The translations under genes were made by a program, and so were the position numbers. Source: Phyllostachys edulis (taxonomy: Eukaryota > Streptophyta > Magnoliopsida > Poales > Poaceae). From it: a stretch of 64,000 nt of DNA. Of the stretch, positions 1-10,943 are shown in pieces. The stretch spans positions 17,828,115 through 17,892,114 of the forward strand of contig CM070550.1 of NCBI GenBank assembly GCA_036346405.1. The letters run 5' to 3'. The notes beneath the pieces were generated by a model, which searched no databases, was not told where the DNA came from, and saw only the letters and a list, made by a program, of their open reading frames with translations. Within the stretch, counting starts at the first letter, position 1. Every line of letters starts with the position of its first letter.

Positions 1-486
1 ACCATCGAGATGGTCGTGAAAGCTCCAAAGAACAGCGCGACTCATCGAGAGGGTCGCCACGACCACCGAGATGGTCGTGGATAGAACAGAGGCAACCGCA
101 GGCTTCTCCGTCAAGATGGTGGCGTTCCGCCCACCGCGTTTAAAGGAGATCGCGCAGACGCTCCTCCCATCACTCCAAAGAGAAACTGGTTACGTAATCG
201 TAAGAAGAAGAGTATTTCAACTTCGCGACTTCTTTGGGCCTCTTCCATCGAGGGTCTTCGCTTCAGATCTCGCGATCGAGTCCCCATCCCAACGATATTC
301 CCAATAGAGGGATACCTTTGATAATGAACGCCTTGAGAAGGTTTGGTGGGACCAAGTCACGAGGGTAGACAAGTCAAGATCCCTGAGTCGGTTTACTCGA
401 TGTTTGCTCGATCAACTATGAATGTAAGTACTTAATCGCACTTATATATACATATAATCTTCTCTTGTTTCTCACTGCCTTTTCAT
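1..486. other. Left edge, interior of Tat-like element
   Basis: No reliable gene. The first 85 bases hold several imperfect copies of a short motif (ACCATCGAGATGGTCGTG-like, at about 1-18, 41-58 and 63-80). An open frame at 71-307 has no recognisable domain. The segment probably belongs to the antisense-ORF or 3' part of the Tat-like element that fills the next 9 kb, because no LTR boundary is seen before the window edge. The 3' LTR is therefore likely outside the window. Confidence 0.4.
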
Positions 487-1880
487 CTTGCGTAAGCCAT
501 AGAGCAAATCGCTGTTGTCGGTGAATATCATCGACAACTTCTAGAGCTGCGACAGGAAAAAGAGGAACTCTGCAAACAGGTAGAGAGGTGGTAAGTCACT
601 GCTATTCATAGTCACCTTGGATTTGACTACTTATATAATGCTTACGGGATTTGTCATGGAAAAACTCATGACTAGGTAATGGTCGTAAAAGACTTATGAC
701 CAAAGGGCTTTGTCGTGAGAAGAACTTACGACTAGGTCAATGGTTGTAGAAGAACTTACAATCGATTGACCCATGCTCATGTCCACCGTTATCCTTTGCG
801 TGTTAAACAAAGGACGCTAAGATCTTAGCCGACTCGCCGATTATGAAAAAAGAGAGTCGAAAAAGTTTAGGAAGAGGTATTAGACCTCCTAAAAAGCTTA
901 AAGAAGCTAACTCGCAACCATGAAGTCGCAGGAAAAATTAAACAAGAAGTGCTGAACTTAAGACGCTTATATCTTTGATCTTTACTCTAACTCTTGCTTC
1001 TTTTCAAAAAGAAGACGAGACGAAAAAGCTCCGTAATGAAGTTAGAGAGAAAACTTCGCTATTCACGAGCTTACTCAGATGTCCAAAAATAAAGATCAAA
1101 ACCTTGAGACGCTGGGAACTCGAATATCAAGTAAGTAATTCTTTACCCGCAGATTTTACGAAGTTATTTCCTTTTCTCACTTCCACTTCCTTTCTAGCAA
1201 TGGACGTTAAATTGAGAGAACTTGAGACCTAAATCGCGGATAAAGCCGTGATTTATAACTGCACTATCCTTATTGCAAAGAAGAATGTAGAGGATATTGT
1301 ATCATGGGAGAAAAAGTATGCCGAGACCGTTGCTTCCCATAATGAAGAGGTCAAGAAGTTGATTCTCAACTAGTGGGTAAGAAATTCTTTTACCCGTGAT
1401 TATTTTTGTTTTTTTTCCTCTAGGAGTTTATTTTTGTTTGACCAATCTTATTTTTTCAGAGCAAGTGGTCGAAAACAAAAGCTCATGAGGCTTCGACTTG
1501 TACCCAACAGAGATGGAAGCAATGAAGATTAAACTTCAAGGAAACATCACGCCTCAACAATGTGCTTGGTGAGCTACATAGTGAGGGAAAGACTCTCAAG
1601 ATGATACAATAGTCGCTCACACAAGTACCATTGGGGATCAAGTCGATTTTGCAAGATCTGGTGATCTCAAGGCCAACCAAGTCAATCGATAAAGGAGGCG
1701 GTCGAATCGCAATAAGTTATGCATTAGCAAAACTTAAAGCTCATGACCCCAACCTTAATGTGCAACCACTCGAAGTTTACTTTCAACCGCCTCCGCGTAT
1801 GGAAGACGCTCGATGGAGGAGATGCAATCAGCTTGGTCGAAAGTTTCAGAGGAGATGCAGCTGGCTCTCTTCGTGAGTAG
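487..1880 (+). pseudogene. Coiled-coil antisense ORF of Tat-lineage retroelement (degenerate)
   Basis: The plus strand, opposite to gag-pol, holds five coding-like blocks separated by intron-like AT-rich stretches: about 499-592, 840-976, 1000-1135, 1196-1370 and 1470-1876. Their translations are rich in E, K, L and R with heptad-like spacing, for example LLELRQEKEELCKQVE in the first block and a VEDIVSWEKKYAETV stretch in the fourth. The last block ends in a region reminiscent of the C-terminus of the 'putative gypsy type transposon' family (Transposase_28-like): a short ALAKLKAHDPN segment after a predicted helix. Several plant Tat-lineage elements are known to carry an extra ORF between pol and the 3' LTR, often antisense. 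Position and strand fit that class. Stops and frame changes break it, so it is called a pseudogene. Family assignment is inference; the coiled-coil character is seen directly. Confidence 0.45.
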
Positions 1881-1932
1881 TCTGTAATGAACTTGTGAAA
1901 AAATCTTTTGTTGATGTAATCCATCTTGTTCC

Positions 1933-2210
1933 TCGCAAATCATCTTGTCGAGTAGTTAGTAACTCAAAAGATAATTAACTAATTTAAAGACTAAGAAATG
2001 AAGTCAAATGTAATGACTTTATCCTAGCCCCCGACTATTTGCTTAGTTTATGAAAACTAAGTAAATAGTTTTGTCTCTCGCAAATCATCTTGTCGAGTAG
2101 TTAGTAACTCAAAAGATAATTAACTAAATAAAGACTAAGAATTGAAATCAAATTATTCTAGCCCCGACTATTTGTCGAGTTTGTTTAGACAAACTAAGTA
2201 AATAGTCTCA
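1933..2210. repeat. Tandem duplication, about 140 bp unit
   Basis: Two adjacent copies of a block beginning CTCGCAAATCATCTTGTCGA occur at about 1933-2064 and 2073-2210. Each runs through a TAATTAACTAA stretch, an AAGACTAAGAA segment and a CCCCGACTATTTG motif. The copies differ by small indels. They lie just downstream of the antisense coding-like region and look like a local duplication inside the retroelement. Confidence 0.7.
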
Positions 2211-2279
2211 GAAAAGGTTTTCAAAACAGAGATGTTTGTTTAACTTGTAGTTTTTGGGTCTCAATTGTCATGCACTCAG

Positions 2280-2835
2280 TCGAAAAGGGTGGTAACGAGT
2301 TGACACTAGGAAGTTCCTTCTAGTGTGCGTGACCACGTGCAGAGAGGAGAGGCTTCGACTAGGTAATGTTAACATCTCCGACTAGTTTAATCAAATCGAG
2401 AACGGCAACTTGAGCTAAGCAAACGTCTAGAGGACTTTAAAAAATTTACTCGCCCTTCTCCGGTGGACTCGATAAGTCTGTCCTGGTAGCAAGAGTAGGA
2501 AACTGAACAAAGCTAGGAAAGCTCCTTCCAGCAAGGTGACCACGCAGAGAGGAGAGGCTTCGACTAGATGTGTCTCTTCCTCCCACCAGCTTGAGATGAA
2601 ACGAGTACACCCAAGACTTAAGCAAATCGAGAAAGTGCGCTCTTCTTAGAGTATTTTTCAAATTAATCAAGAAATAAACTAAGGTGAAAAGAGTTGGCCT
2701 TCAAAAATATTTCGACTAAATAAAACCGAAGTTCTTTGTGTTGGCCATAAAAGCGAGTAACGAGTCGACACTAGAAAACTCCTTCTAGTGGGCGTGACCA
2801 CATGCGAGAGGAGAGGCTTCGACTAGGTGATGTTA
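2280..2835. repeat. Three dispersed direct repeats (about 80 bp)
   Basis: A block containing GAGTCGACACTAG, then a CCTTCTAGTG segment, then GTGACCACGTGC and GAGAGGAGAGGCTTCGACTA occurs at about 2297-2362 and again at about 2761-2826. A shorter related version (CTCCTTCCAGCAAGGTGACCACG, GAGAGGAGAGGCTTCGACTA) lies at about 2521-2566. No coding potential is recognised here. The repeats sit between the antisense ORF region and the 3' end of pol of the Tat-like element. Confidence 0.6.
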
Positions 2836-3189
2836 TCTCGCTTTCCCGGTGGTAAAGAAAATTGGGTGTTTAAAACATAGTCGAAAAATAATGAAAGCAC
2901 TACTCAAAAGTAAGACAATAGAGATAGAAAAACCCGATTCTTTATTGTCCTAATGGTCGGTTACACATAGAACTTATGTGAATCGGTCCATGTTCCAAGA
3001 ATTCGAGAGAACTCCGCCGCCTTCCATTGCCAATCGTATCGACCCTCGACGAGTAACTTCGACCACGCGTAAGGACCTTCCCACTTGGGAGAAAGTTTGT
3101 TCGATTAGACTTGATTGGCAAAGCCTCAATACTAAGTCACCTACAAAAGGTCAGCGAGGTTGAACCTACGATCGTAGTATCTTCGCAGG

Positions 3190-6100
3190 CTTGTTGGTAG
3201 ATTGCCGAACTAATTAGGGCTCGGTTTCTCCTTTCTTCAAGTAGATTAATATCATCTCGCTCAATTTGTTCCTCGTTGGAGTCCGTGAATGTTTCACTGT
3301 GTTGACTGTGATCTTTAGTTCCGGAGGAAGCATATCTTCAAAGACCAAGACTAAAAAGAAAGGTGTTTCTCCCAGAGTCTGATCGTAGTTGTACGAATCG
3401 CCCATAATACTGAGGGATAATTCTTGTACCCAAGCCCCGAGCGCTTGATGAGCCGGTCAAGACTCGAGTTTTAATTCCTCTCATTATTTGGCCGCTTGCA
3501 CGCTCGACGCCCCATTACTCGGGGATGGGCCATGTACATAACATAACTTGGTACTCTAACTCGTCGCAAAAATTCTTGAAATTTTGCGCCGAAAATTGCT
3601 TACTATTATCTCTGTAATTATTCGACTTGGTACTCCAAATCGAGTAATTACGCATCTCATCATAAACCGCTTTGTCGCTTCGTTGTTATCCCAATCACAT
3701 GTTCGCTTCAATCCATTTTGTGAACGATCAATAGCCACAAAAGGAACTCAAACCTCCCGGAGCTTTAGGAAACGGTCCCGTGATATCAAGACCCTGTGTT
3801 GCAAAAGGCCAAGATAGAGGTATTGTTTGTAATGCCCGAGCCGGTTGGTGTATTTGCTCGCTATGAAACCGCATCGACACACTTTTTAACCAACTCTTTA
3901 GCATCGTATAGGGTCATGTTGGCAAGAAAACCTTGTCGAAAAGCCTTGCCGACCAACGCTCAGAGGAAGCATGATTTCCAAATGCCACCATGTATGTCGT
4001 GAAGGAGTGTTAATCCTTCGCTCATGGAATGCATCGCATGAGCACCCCTTGAGTACCTCGCTTATAGAGAACTCCTTCACCAAAGTATACATTTTGGCTT
4101 TTCGATAAGCGATCCGCCTCGAGATCGCCTTTCTGTCTGTAACCCTTCAAGATAATCATAGATGGGCGCCATCCATGTATCCTCGTATTCTAGAGAGGCT
4201 GCTCAATAGGAGGTGTCTCGCTCTTCGACCGTGAGAAGGCTTCGGAGTTGTTCCAAGAAGACTCCTTTTGGTACTTCAGATCCGAAGAAGCTATTCGAGC
4301 AAGTCGGTCTCATGAGGAAATTATCCTTTCGAGGGATGAATTGTGCCTCAAACCTAAAAAATGCTTTTCTAGCTTACGATTCGATAAGTACCGAGACATT
4401 GTCGTTAGAGCACCGGTACTTTTTACCGACTTGATTCACGACTAGTTGAGAGTCTCTCTCACGAGTAGTCGGCGAATCGAGAGCGCTTTTCACGTCAGAT
4501 ACCGCCTAGCAAACCTTCAGATTCTCGCCACATTATTAGTGGCCTCGAAAGTTTAATTGTATGGCATACTTTAAGGTCTCTCCCAGAGGAGATACCAGAC
4601 CACCACTCAAATTTCGAGCCACTTAAAGTAAGTGACCCGTCAGTACATCGCCCAATCGGTCGGGGAATCAGATCGGGGATCCCAATGAGTTCAGATTTGT
4701 CCATTCGGCGACAAAGTCTCGCCAAGATCTGGGATTTAACGGCCGCTCGACACGAATGGATGTCGAACTCCCCAAGTTCGACCGACCATTTTGCCATCGC
4801 CCCGCCGCTTCCCTATTCGGAGGATCGCTCCCAAGGGAAACTCGACAAGACAAATTAGTTTGTGCGCCAAAATAATGCCGCAGCTTCCTCAAGACATGAG
4901 GAGGGCATACGAAGCTTTTGGACCTAGGGTAACGCTCCTTAGGTCCGTAAAACTTCACTTACGTAGTAAACCGGTCGTTGTACATTTTCACGCTTCTACA
5001 ACCAAGATCAAGCTACCGATCGCTCAATGGGCGTGGCGACTAGGTAAACCAAGAGCGCTTTCTTCCGCCTCTGAGAGACCGTAATAGGAGCACTCAGAAG
5101 GTACCTCTTGACATCCTCAAAGGCGGCGTTTGCTTCTTTCGACCACTCAAAACTTTCGTGTCTCCTTAGAAGTTTAAAGAAAGGTAGTCCTTTTCTCCCG
5201 CCGTATGATGAAGCGACTTAGAGCCGCCATGCACCCAAAGGAGTTTCTCGACTTCTTTCCGTAGTTGAGGGCGATTTGTAAAATGGCTTTTATCTTTTAG
5301 ATTCGCTTCAATTCCTCGTATAGATACTAGGAATCCAAGCAATTTCAAGAGATTCCAAACACACACTTCTCAAGATTAAGTTTTAAGCGATGTTTTCGAG
5401 ATTGTCGAATGTTTCTTGTAGGTCGGTAATATGATTAAGTTTCTTGATGCTTTTGACAACTAAGTCATCAACATAGGCTTCTAGATTTCGCCTAATTGAG
5501 ATGAAAAAGTTGCTCGCATCAAGCGCTGAAAAGAAGCTACCGCATTTTTAGACCAAATGGCATTTTGACATAGCAAAATATACCAAATGGTGTAATAAAT
5601 GCGGTCTTTTCTTCATCGCCTAGACACATATTAATCTGGTGATATCCGCAATATGCATCTAAAAACTTAACATTTCACAACCCGCAGAGAGTCAACCAAC
5701 CGATCGACACGAGGTAAAGGAAAATCGTCTTTTGGACAAGCTTTATTAAGATCAAGAAAGTTCACGCACATACGCCATTTGCCGCTTGACTTTCTAACCA
5801 TTACAGGTTAGCCAACCATTCTCGATGGTTGACCTCTTATAAAGCCCCGCTTTAAGTAGCTTATCCAATTTCGATTTAATAGCATCTCGCCGATCAGGGG
5901 CAAATCTCCGCAATTTTTGTTTTACGGTACTTTGTCGCCGTAAGGCTAGCTCGCGCTCGATCACCACCTCGGGACTCGGGCATGTCGGATGCTTGCCACG
6001 CTAATACATCTGCAAGTTAGCTCGGAGGAAGGTGATGAGGGCGCCTTCCTATTTGGGGTCGGAAGTATCCTCGATGCGTGAATCAGCCTTGAGGGCTCCT

Positions 6101-6480
6101 CAAGCGCCCGTGAGGAACCTCTTTGACTTTGTCGCTCGGCTTTGGTGCGGCTTTAGGCTTCACTTGCTAGTCGGGTCGACTTTCTTCTCGAGTTGGTATT
6201 TGTCCTACCATCTCAAGGATCGATGGTCGCAGTATGCGCCATCTTCTTGTCACAATGGATTGTAATTACCCTTTGGGACCTCGCATCTTAATACATTGAT
6301 ATCCATAATGAGTAGCCATTAGGAATTTTGCCAAAGTTGGTCGTCCGAGTATGGCGTTATATGTCAGATCGAAATCGACCACATCAAAGAGATTTTCTCG
6401 TCTCGAAATTACTTGGTGAACCAAATGTTAAAGGAAGAGAAACTTGACCAATTGGTTTGGCGAAGATCCCTAGACAATCC
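3190..6480 (-). pseudogene. pol: Tat-lineage Ty3/gypsy pol: RT, RNase H, integrase (degenerate)
   Basis: Minus-strand fragments in the order expected of Ty3/gypsy pol are scattered across frames. At about 5660-5540 there is a reverse-transcriptase core (Y-x-G-Y-H-Q-I, then DEEKTAFITPFG and a MPFGLK-like segment). At 4800-4670 there is the RT to RNase H connection (KWSVELGEFDIH, then AVKSQILA and DFVAEWTN in a shifted frame). At 3738-3556 lies an integrase core (ITRFGVPSRIIT). Near 3530-3500 an HPQSNG-type motif is broken by one missing base. At 3405-3214 there is the integrase C-terminal GETPF segment. In an intact element these are domains of a polyprotein that copies and inserts the element. 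Here stops and frameshifts exclude a working product. Non-chromovirus Tat-type is favoured by the motif style and the antisense ORF; the exact family is inferred. Confidence 0.8.
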
Positions 6481-6505
6481 CATGGAAAGAGTATCGCATC
6501 GGGTC

Positions 6506-6850
6506 TTACTTTGGTCCCGGTACTTGCATGTCATCCAGGGCACTTTCGTAGAATAAAATATTTAACGAGCTTCCACCATCAACCAAAACTCGATTGACCC
6601 GACAATTGTTGATGGTGGGTTCGACCACGATTGGGTATCGACCGTCGAGTCGAAGGATCGGGCAATCACTCTTCTCGAAGAAATGGTGACTTCCACCACT
6701 TTGTAATTTATTGACGAGAGGAGGATCTATGGAGTTTACCTCGCTCAGCAGCCTTTGAGTCAGCCGCTTTGATTCATATGCCGATGATCCCGTAGATGTG
6801 TTCAATGGTGTGTTGCGGATCTTGAACAGCATCTCCTCTTCGTCATCCAA
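6506..6850 (-). pseudogene. Retroviral-type aspartic protease segment of the Tat-like element
   Basis: A 114-codon open stretch on the minus strand contains VNRVLVDGGSSLNILF. This corresponds to the D-[ST/G]-G active-site loop of Ty3/gypsy aspartic proteases, although the usual D-T/S-G reads D-G-G here, as in many plant Tat elements. The upstream residues PILRLDGRYPIVVEPTI match the usual lead-in strand. It lies between gag (higher coordinates) and RT (lower coordinates), as expected for gag-pro-pol on the minus strand. The segment is open, but the surrounding polyprotein is broken. Confidence 0.75.
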
Positions 6851-6859
6851 GATTTATGA

Positions 6860-7398
6860 CCACTTGTTTGACCCACCGCCGAGGGTGGGAAGTGGTCCTT
6901 GTCGCTGTAGTAGTCTTCAAGCTTGGAAGACCTTAGCTATGGAAGGTCATGCCCTTCCTTTTTATGGAAAGGACACCACCTAGGCTTATCATTTTTCCGA
7001 TCGTATGCTTACCTTTGACTCTGTCGAGTGTGGCTTGATGTGCGTGGCTCTTTATCATTCATGACCAATACCTCCTTGGAACCGCTGGTTTTTGACCCTT
7101 CATCTTATTCTTGGACTTTTTGCTTTCTTATCCTTCTTCTTACCAACTTCGCCGCTCTCGAGATGGATTGTCTTCACGATCGATTGTGTTGTTCCACTCG
7201 ACCGCCAGAGGCGAGTATATCGATCGGCCATTTCAAGAGTTCGCGACGTAAGTAGGAGGATTTAAAGCAATATCCTCTGTTATCCTTCTACTACGGACTC
7301 GCTTGAAAGCCCCGATGACAGATGAATCGAAACTTCCTAATTGAGTTACTGAACCCGATCGCTTGATGATGAACTGCAATGTCTCGTTGTCGCTCGCC
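6860..7398 (-). other. Gag-protease linker, decayed
   Basis: No intact frame is recognisable. The minus strand should encode the gag C-terminus (CCHC knuckle) and the start of protease. I could not find a clean C-x2-C-x4-H-x4-C motif. This is consistent with decay between the gag block (7399-7674) and the protease block (6506-6850). Confidence 0.35.
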
Positions 7399-8292
7399 TC
7401 ATCCGGTGCAAGTCGCCCTCCTTTCCGTATGCATTGTATGTGCCTTGAAATTTGCCAAGAGAAGATCGCAGAGATGTTGCCAAGAATAGATCGAATCGAG
7501 TGGTTGGTTTAGTAACCACGATCGAGCGGATCCTTCAAGCACGCTTGGAAGGTAATTTGCCATCACATGCTCTCCTCCTCCGCCGCCGAACAATTGTGTA
7601 AATTTGAAGGAATTCGATGGATTTTGGGAACCATCAAACTTCTCCATGTTCACCGGTCGAAAACGAGGTGGCAAATAACGGCTCGGAGATCAAAGAGAAT
7701 GCCCGACATCCAGTAATGACTTCTTGACGCCTCCTTTGCAGAAAAGAAGGGTTGATATCATCAGGTGGTCGTACTCGACGATACCCAGTAACAGGTTGAC
7801 CCGACCTGCAATAGGTCTCGGTCCTACGAGGGAATACTCCTCGTAGTTTATCTGCTGCTGCATTTCCATGTGGAGTGGTGAACGATCACCTTCCGAGAAG
7901 CTTGTTGATCATCGGTCATTTGAAGACATTTCTTCGAGTAGGAGATCGACACGACTTCTTGTCGCTACGCGATTTCTACGCGGTGATATGTTGGATTGAC
8001 TGGTAGCCGAAGAAGTCGTATGGGTACGACTACTTGAATGATGTCGACGAGGAGCTTCCAGCTTTTTCATTGTACTCCGAAGCCTTTGTGTGATCTCTTC
8101 AGCGAAGAGGTCATAGCCTGGCGTTCGGGCTAGCTCTTGAGTTGGATTCTCGAGCAAATCATTGATGTGCTGGAGCTCTCGAGCTTCCTCTGATTGATAT
8201 TGAATACGCCCAGGCAAATTCTTCTGAGCTTCAATCTTCTTCCTTCGAATTGCCTCAAGATTTTCCATGTTAGACTCTTGAGATTGCCTCAA
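7399..8292 (-). pseudogene. gag: Gag of the Tat-like element (degenerate)
   Basis: Two minus-strand blocks are visible. 8292-7909 encodes a charged, helix-rich N-terminal part (REEARELQHINDLLENPTQE-like). 7674-7399 encodes the conserved plant Ty3/gypsy capsid signature: FDGSQNP, then MANYLPSVLEGSARSWLL, then SIYSWQHLCDLLLANF. In the family this is the retrotransposon gag (capsid) domain that assembles the virus-like particle. The frame is lost between the two blocks (about 7680-7900). The block lies downstream of a primer-binding-site-like sequence and upstream of protease, as expected. Confidence 0.75.
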
Positions 8293-9082
8293 TGAAGCGC
8301 GAGAATGTCGAGGATTTCCTGGCGCTCATGAAGGCGCGGTCGTGGTCCGCCAGGGTGGTGTCTCGCCATTGCCACTAGGGGCGCAGGTGTGACCTTCGAA
8401 GGGTCTCCATCTCGGTCTCTAGAAGAGTGATCTTGATCTCGAGGAAGGACTAAGACCTCCTGTGATGATTCTCACTTGCGCCGAGATCTCTCCGCTTGAG
8501 GAGTCGCCGAGAGACACCATCCGGCGATTTGGAGTAATCCTCCAAGTAGGGGAAGTCTGTTATAACTGCCTCCGCTTGTGGAGGTGTGACTCATGAGAGA
8601 TGGTCGAATTTGCAGAAAAGCATGCTTGATCCCGCCTCTCTCAAGTATCCAGAGAGAGAGAATCACCAGATGCCTGAAGTCCTGCATCAGGCTTCTAGAG
8701 CTTGCCTCACCAAGTCGGACCGCCTTAGGGGAACTTGGACACTTCGAGGAAAAACTCTCGTCAGGTCGTGAGTCCACTGGTGTGGTCCCGGTCGATTGAC
8801 CCTTGCCCTTGAGAGGGTAGATTCTCTCTTGAACGTCTTGTTGTGGGGATAAGGATCCTCCTCAACTCCACCGGCGACATTGTCTCCTGGATCTCGTGGA
8901 AGATCCCCTGAGGCAAAGAATGCCATAGGATGAGTCATCACTTGGTTCAGAATCAATCCGCATCCATGTCGACGCTCACAGACCGCCAAGTCGAACCAGC
9001 CTCCTCGCTCCATTCTCACGCCATGAGTGCATGAGATTTGGAAAATAGAGAAAATGTTCGACAAGAAATTACCGAAGATCCC
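8293..9082 (-). other. Untranslated leader and gag 5' region of the Tat-like element
   Basis: This stretch lies between the primer binding site and the recognisable gag block. An open stretch on the minus strand (9097-8687) overlaps the primer-binding-site-like sequence and so is probably not a protein start. No conserved domain was recognised. The segment is treated as leader and degenerate gag N-terminus. Confidence 0.4.
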
Positions 9083-9102
9083 CACGGACGGCGCCAATCG
9101 CT
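9083..9102 (-). other. Primer binding site-like sequence
   Basis: On the minus strand the sequence reads TTGGCGCCGTCCGTGGGGAT, a form widely seen just inside the 5' LTR of plant Ty3/gypsy elements. A TG dinucleotide on the plus strand (CA on the minus strand) at 9103-9104 is a plausible LTR end directly next to it. This orients the element: 5' LTR at higher coordinates, gag-pol reading leftward. Confidence 0.65.
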
Positions 9103-9780
9103 TGTTTTAGAACCGAACTTACGTAAAGATTGTTTGATTCGGGGTCTCCTAGAATAGAATCATGCAGAGAATTGACACGGAATTTTTATATGTGTTCTGC
9201 CTTCTCCGGAGAGAATAACAACCCTACTCCCGTGTGTATGGTATTGAGTGTATATCGAATAATCGGGGAAAAACTAAGACTATTACGATAGTGCTTGTAT
9301 TCCCGATGGCTTGATCCTTGATCCTCTTTCCCTTTCTCTAGTTGCCGCCTTTTATAGTACGTGAAGGAGCGGCGCTACTCGAGTAAAGCGGCGCCTCATC
9401 ACCTCAATCGGCGATGTTGGTAGTAATTACCGTGTATTAATTCCTCCACGCCGCCAACATGCCTATATACCGTAGATAATGGGTATTACGTACATTATTC
9501 TCAGAGAATAACAATGTATGATGATCGTTTGAATCCTTTAATCAATAAGACCCACTTGTCTCAGTGTTCATTTGATTATAAGGTGGTCGTGGAGTGACCT
9601 AGTCGTAGAGGAATCTACGACTATGAGGTAGTCGTAGCAAGTCTTACGATTATGGGATAGTCGTAGCATAACTTACGACTATGGGGGTGGTCGAGAAGAA
9701 CTTACGACCATCCATTTGGTTCTTCCTTCATAACATTAAGGGTACACTCGTGGTTCACATGACGCCATATTTACCTATAA
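9103..9780 (-). repeat. 5' LTR of the Tat-like element (outer end uncertain)
   Basis: The LTR starts next to the primer-binding-site-like sequence and contains a minus-strand TATA box, CTATAAAAGG at 9356-9347, upstream of the presumed transcription start. The outer TG end was not located with confidence and could lie anywhere between about 9.5 and 9.8 kb. The distal part (9590-9720) has repeated GTCGTA...AACTTACGACTA units similar to those at 640-770. Confidence 0.45.
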
Positions 9781-10943
9781 TAAAAATTATAGATAAAAGG
9801 TAAAATGAGGATTATTATATCCTCGCCACATTGCATTTACGCCTCGCTGAGTTGTATTGATGATTCCTGTTATGAGATGATCTGATATATCTATATTATA
9901 ATACTATGGTTATATGTGTGGGGATAACCCACGTTGAGAGGTGGAGGTCGTGGTTGTGGTCCCGGTCAGATTCAAAGTTACACCACCGCTCGTGGTATAG
10001 GAATAGCGGTGTCCACACCGGATATTGTAGTACAAAGCGCTTGATAGCGAGTATATTTAGAAGAGTTGTTCTTCCTTGAAATTTGAATTTGGTCAACTCT
10101 TATCTAGTTGTGGCCGATGAACTTCTCTTGGATTAGTAGTCCATTCTAGTTGATGGGATTCTTTGAGAGACGTTGTTGTGGCTCCCATTGGTTTAAGTTG
10201 CCCTCAGAAGCAATCAATGTTTTCCCAACCAATGAGTTATTCTTGGTACCGTGAACTTGGTTAATTGTCAAGTTTGACCTTCGTATTGGAGTTTGTCTTC
10301 CTTATTGGAAAATTTTGATCCATTTATTTCGCTTGATGATTTGGATAATGAAAGTTTCCTTTTGCAAGTCCTTTAATGCGTGGAAGCTTTGACTCAATGT
10401 ATCTCTCTTAGGTATTTTGAGTGTTGAAGATTGATGGTTCTCTTTTATGAAAGAAGATGTTAAACCCTTTAGCGATGTTTTGTCTTGGTTAAGTGAGAGG
10501 TTATAATCAAAGCAATTAATGGATATGATATGGATCATCAGGTTAGGACTGCAGTGTGTGCATGATCGATCTTAACTAAGATTCTTGAAAGGAAAGTTGA
10601 TAAATTTGAAAGTGACTTGTAGTAGTTCTTGACGAGCCGTGATTAAGAGTATGGCTATACCTAATTGTAATCAATAGAGTTAATAAGAGGTGTGGAACAT
10701 TGATGAATTGAGTTGATCATTAGTAGTGATACATTTGGTAAACTTATTTGGTAAATTGGATTAACAGGTCTCAATGGATTAATCTAACCGTTTGGGATGG
10801 TTAGGTTCAAAAGGAGTTAGATTATTGTCTTAGTGGATATTAATCTTGGAGTAACCTTTGGTGGATACTTAAATGTTTTGTTTTGTTTTGTTTAATTTAA
10901 TTTTAGTAGCATTCTAGACTCAATGTTGAGCTGGGGTGTTACA
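9781..10943 (-). repeat. Probable LTR fragment of another gypsy element
   Basis: The minus strand starting at 10943 reads TGTAACACCCCAGC, a common opening of plant Ty3/gypsy LTRs. No gag or pol sequence follows. The opposite end and a target duplication were not found, so this is either a truncated or solo LTR. Open frames at 9896-10096 and 10302-10538 lack recognisable domains and are taken as chance. Confidence 0.4.

Noticed and set aside
8687..9097. 136-codon minus frame next to the primer binding site as a gag start
   Set aside because: Its first codons overlap the primer-binding-site-like sequence and no gag motif is present; it is probably leader.
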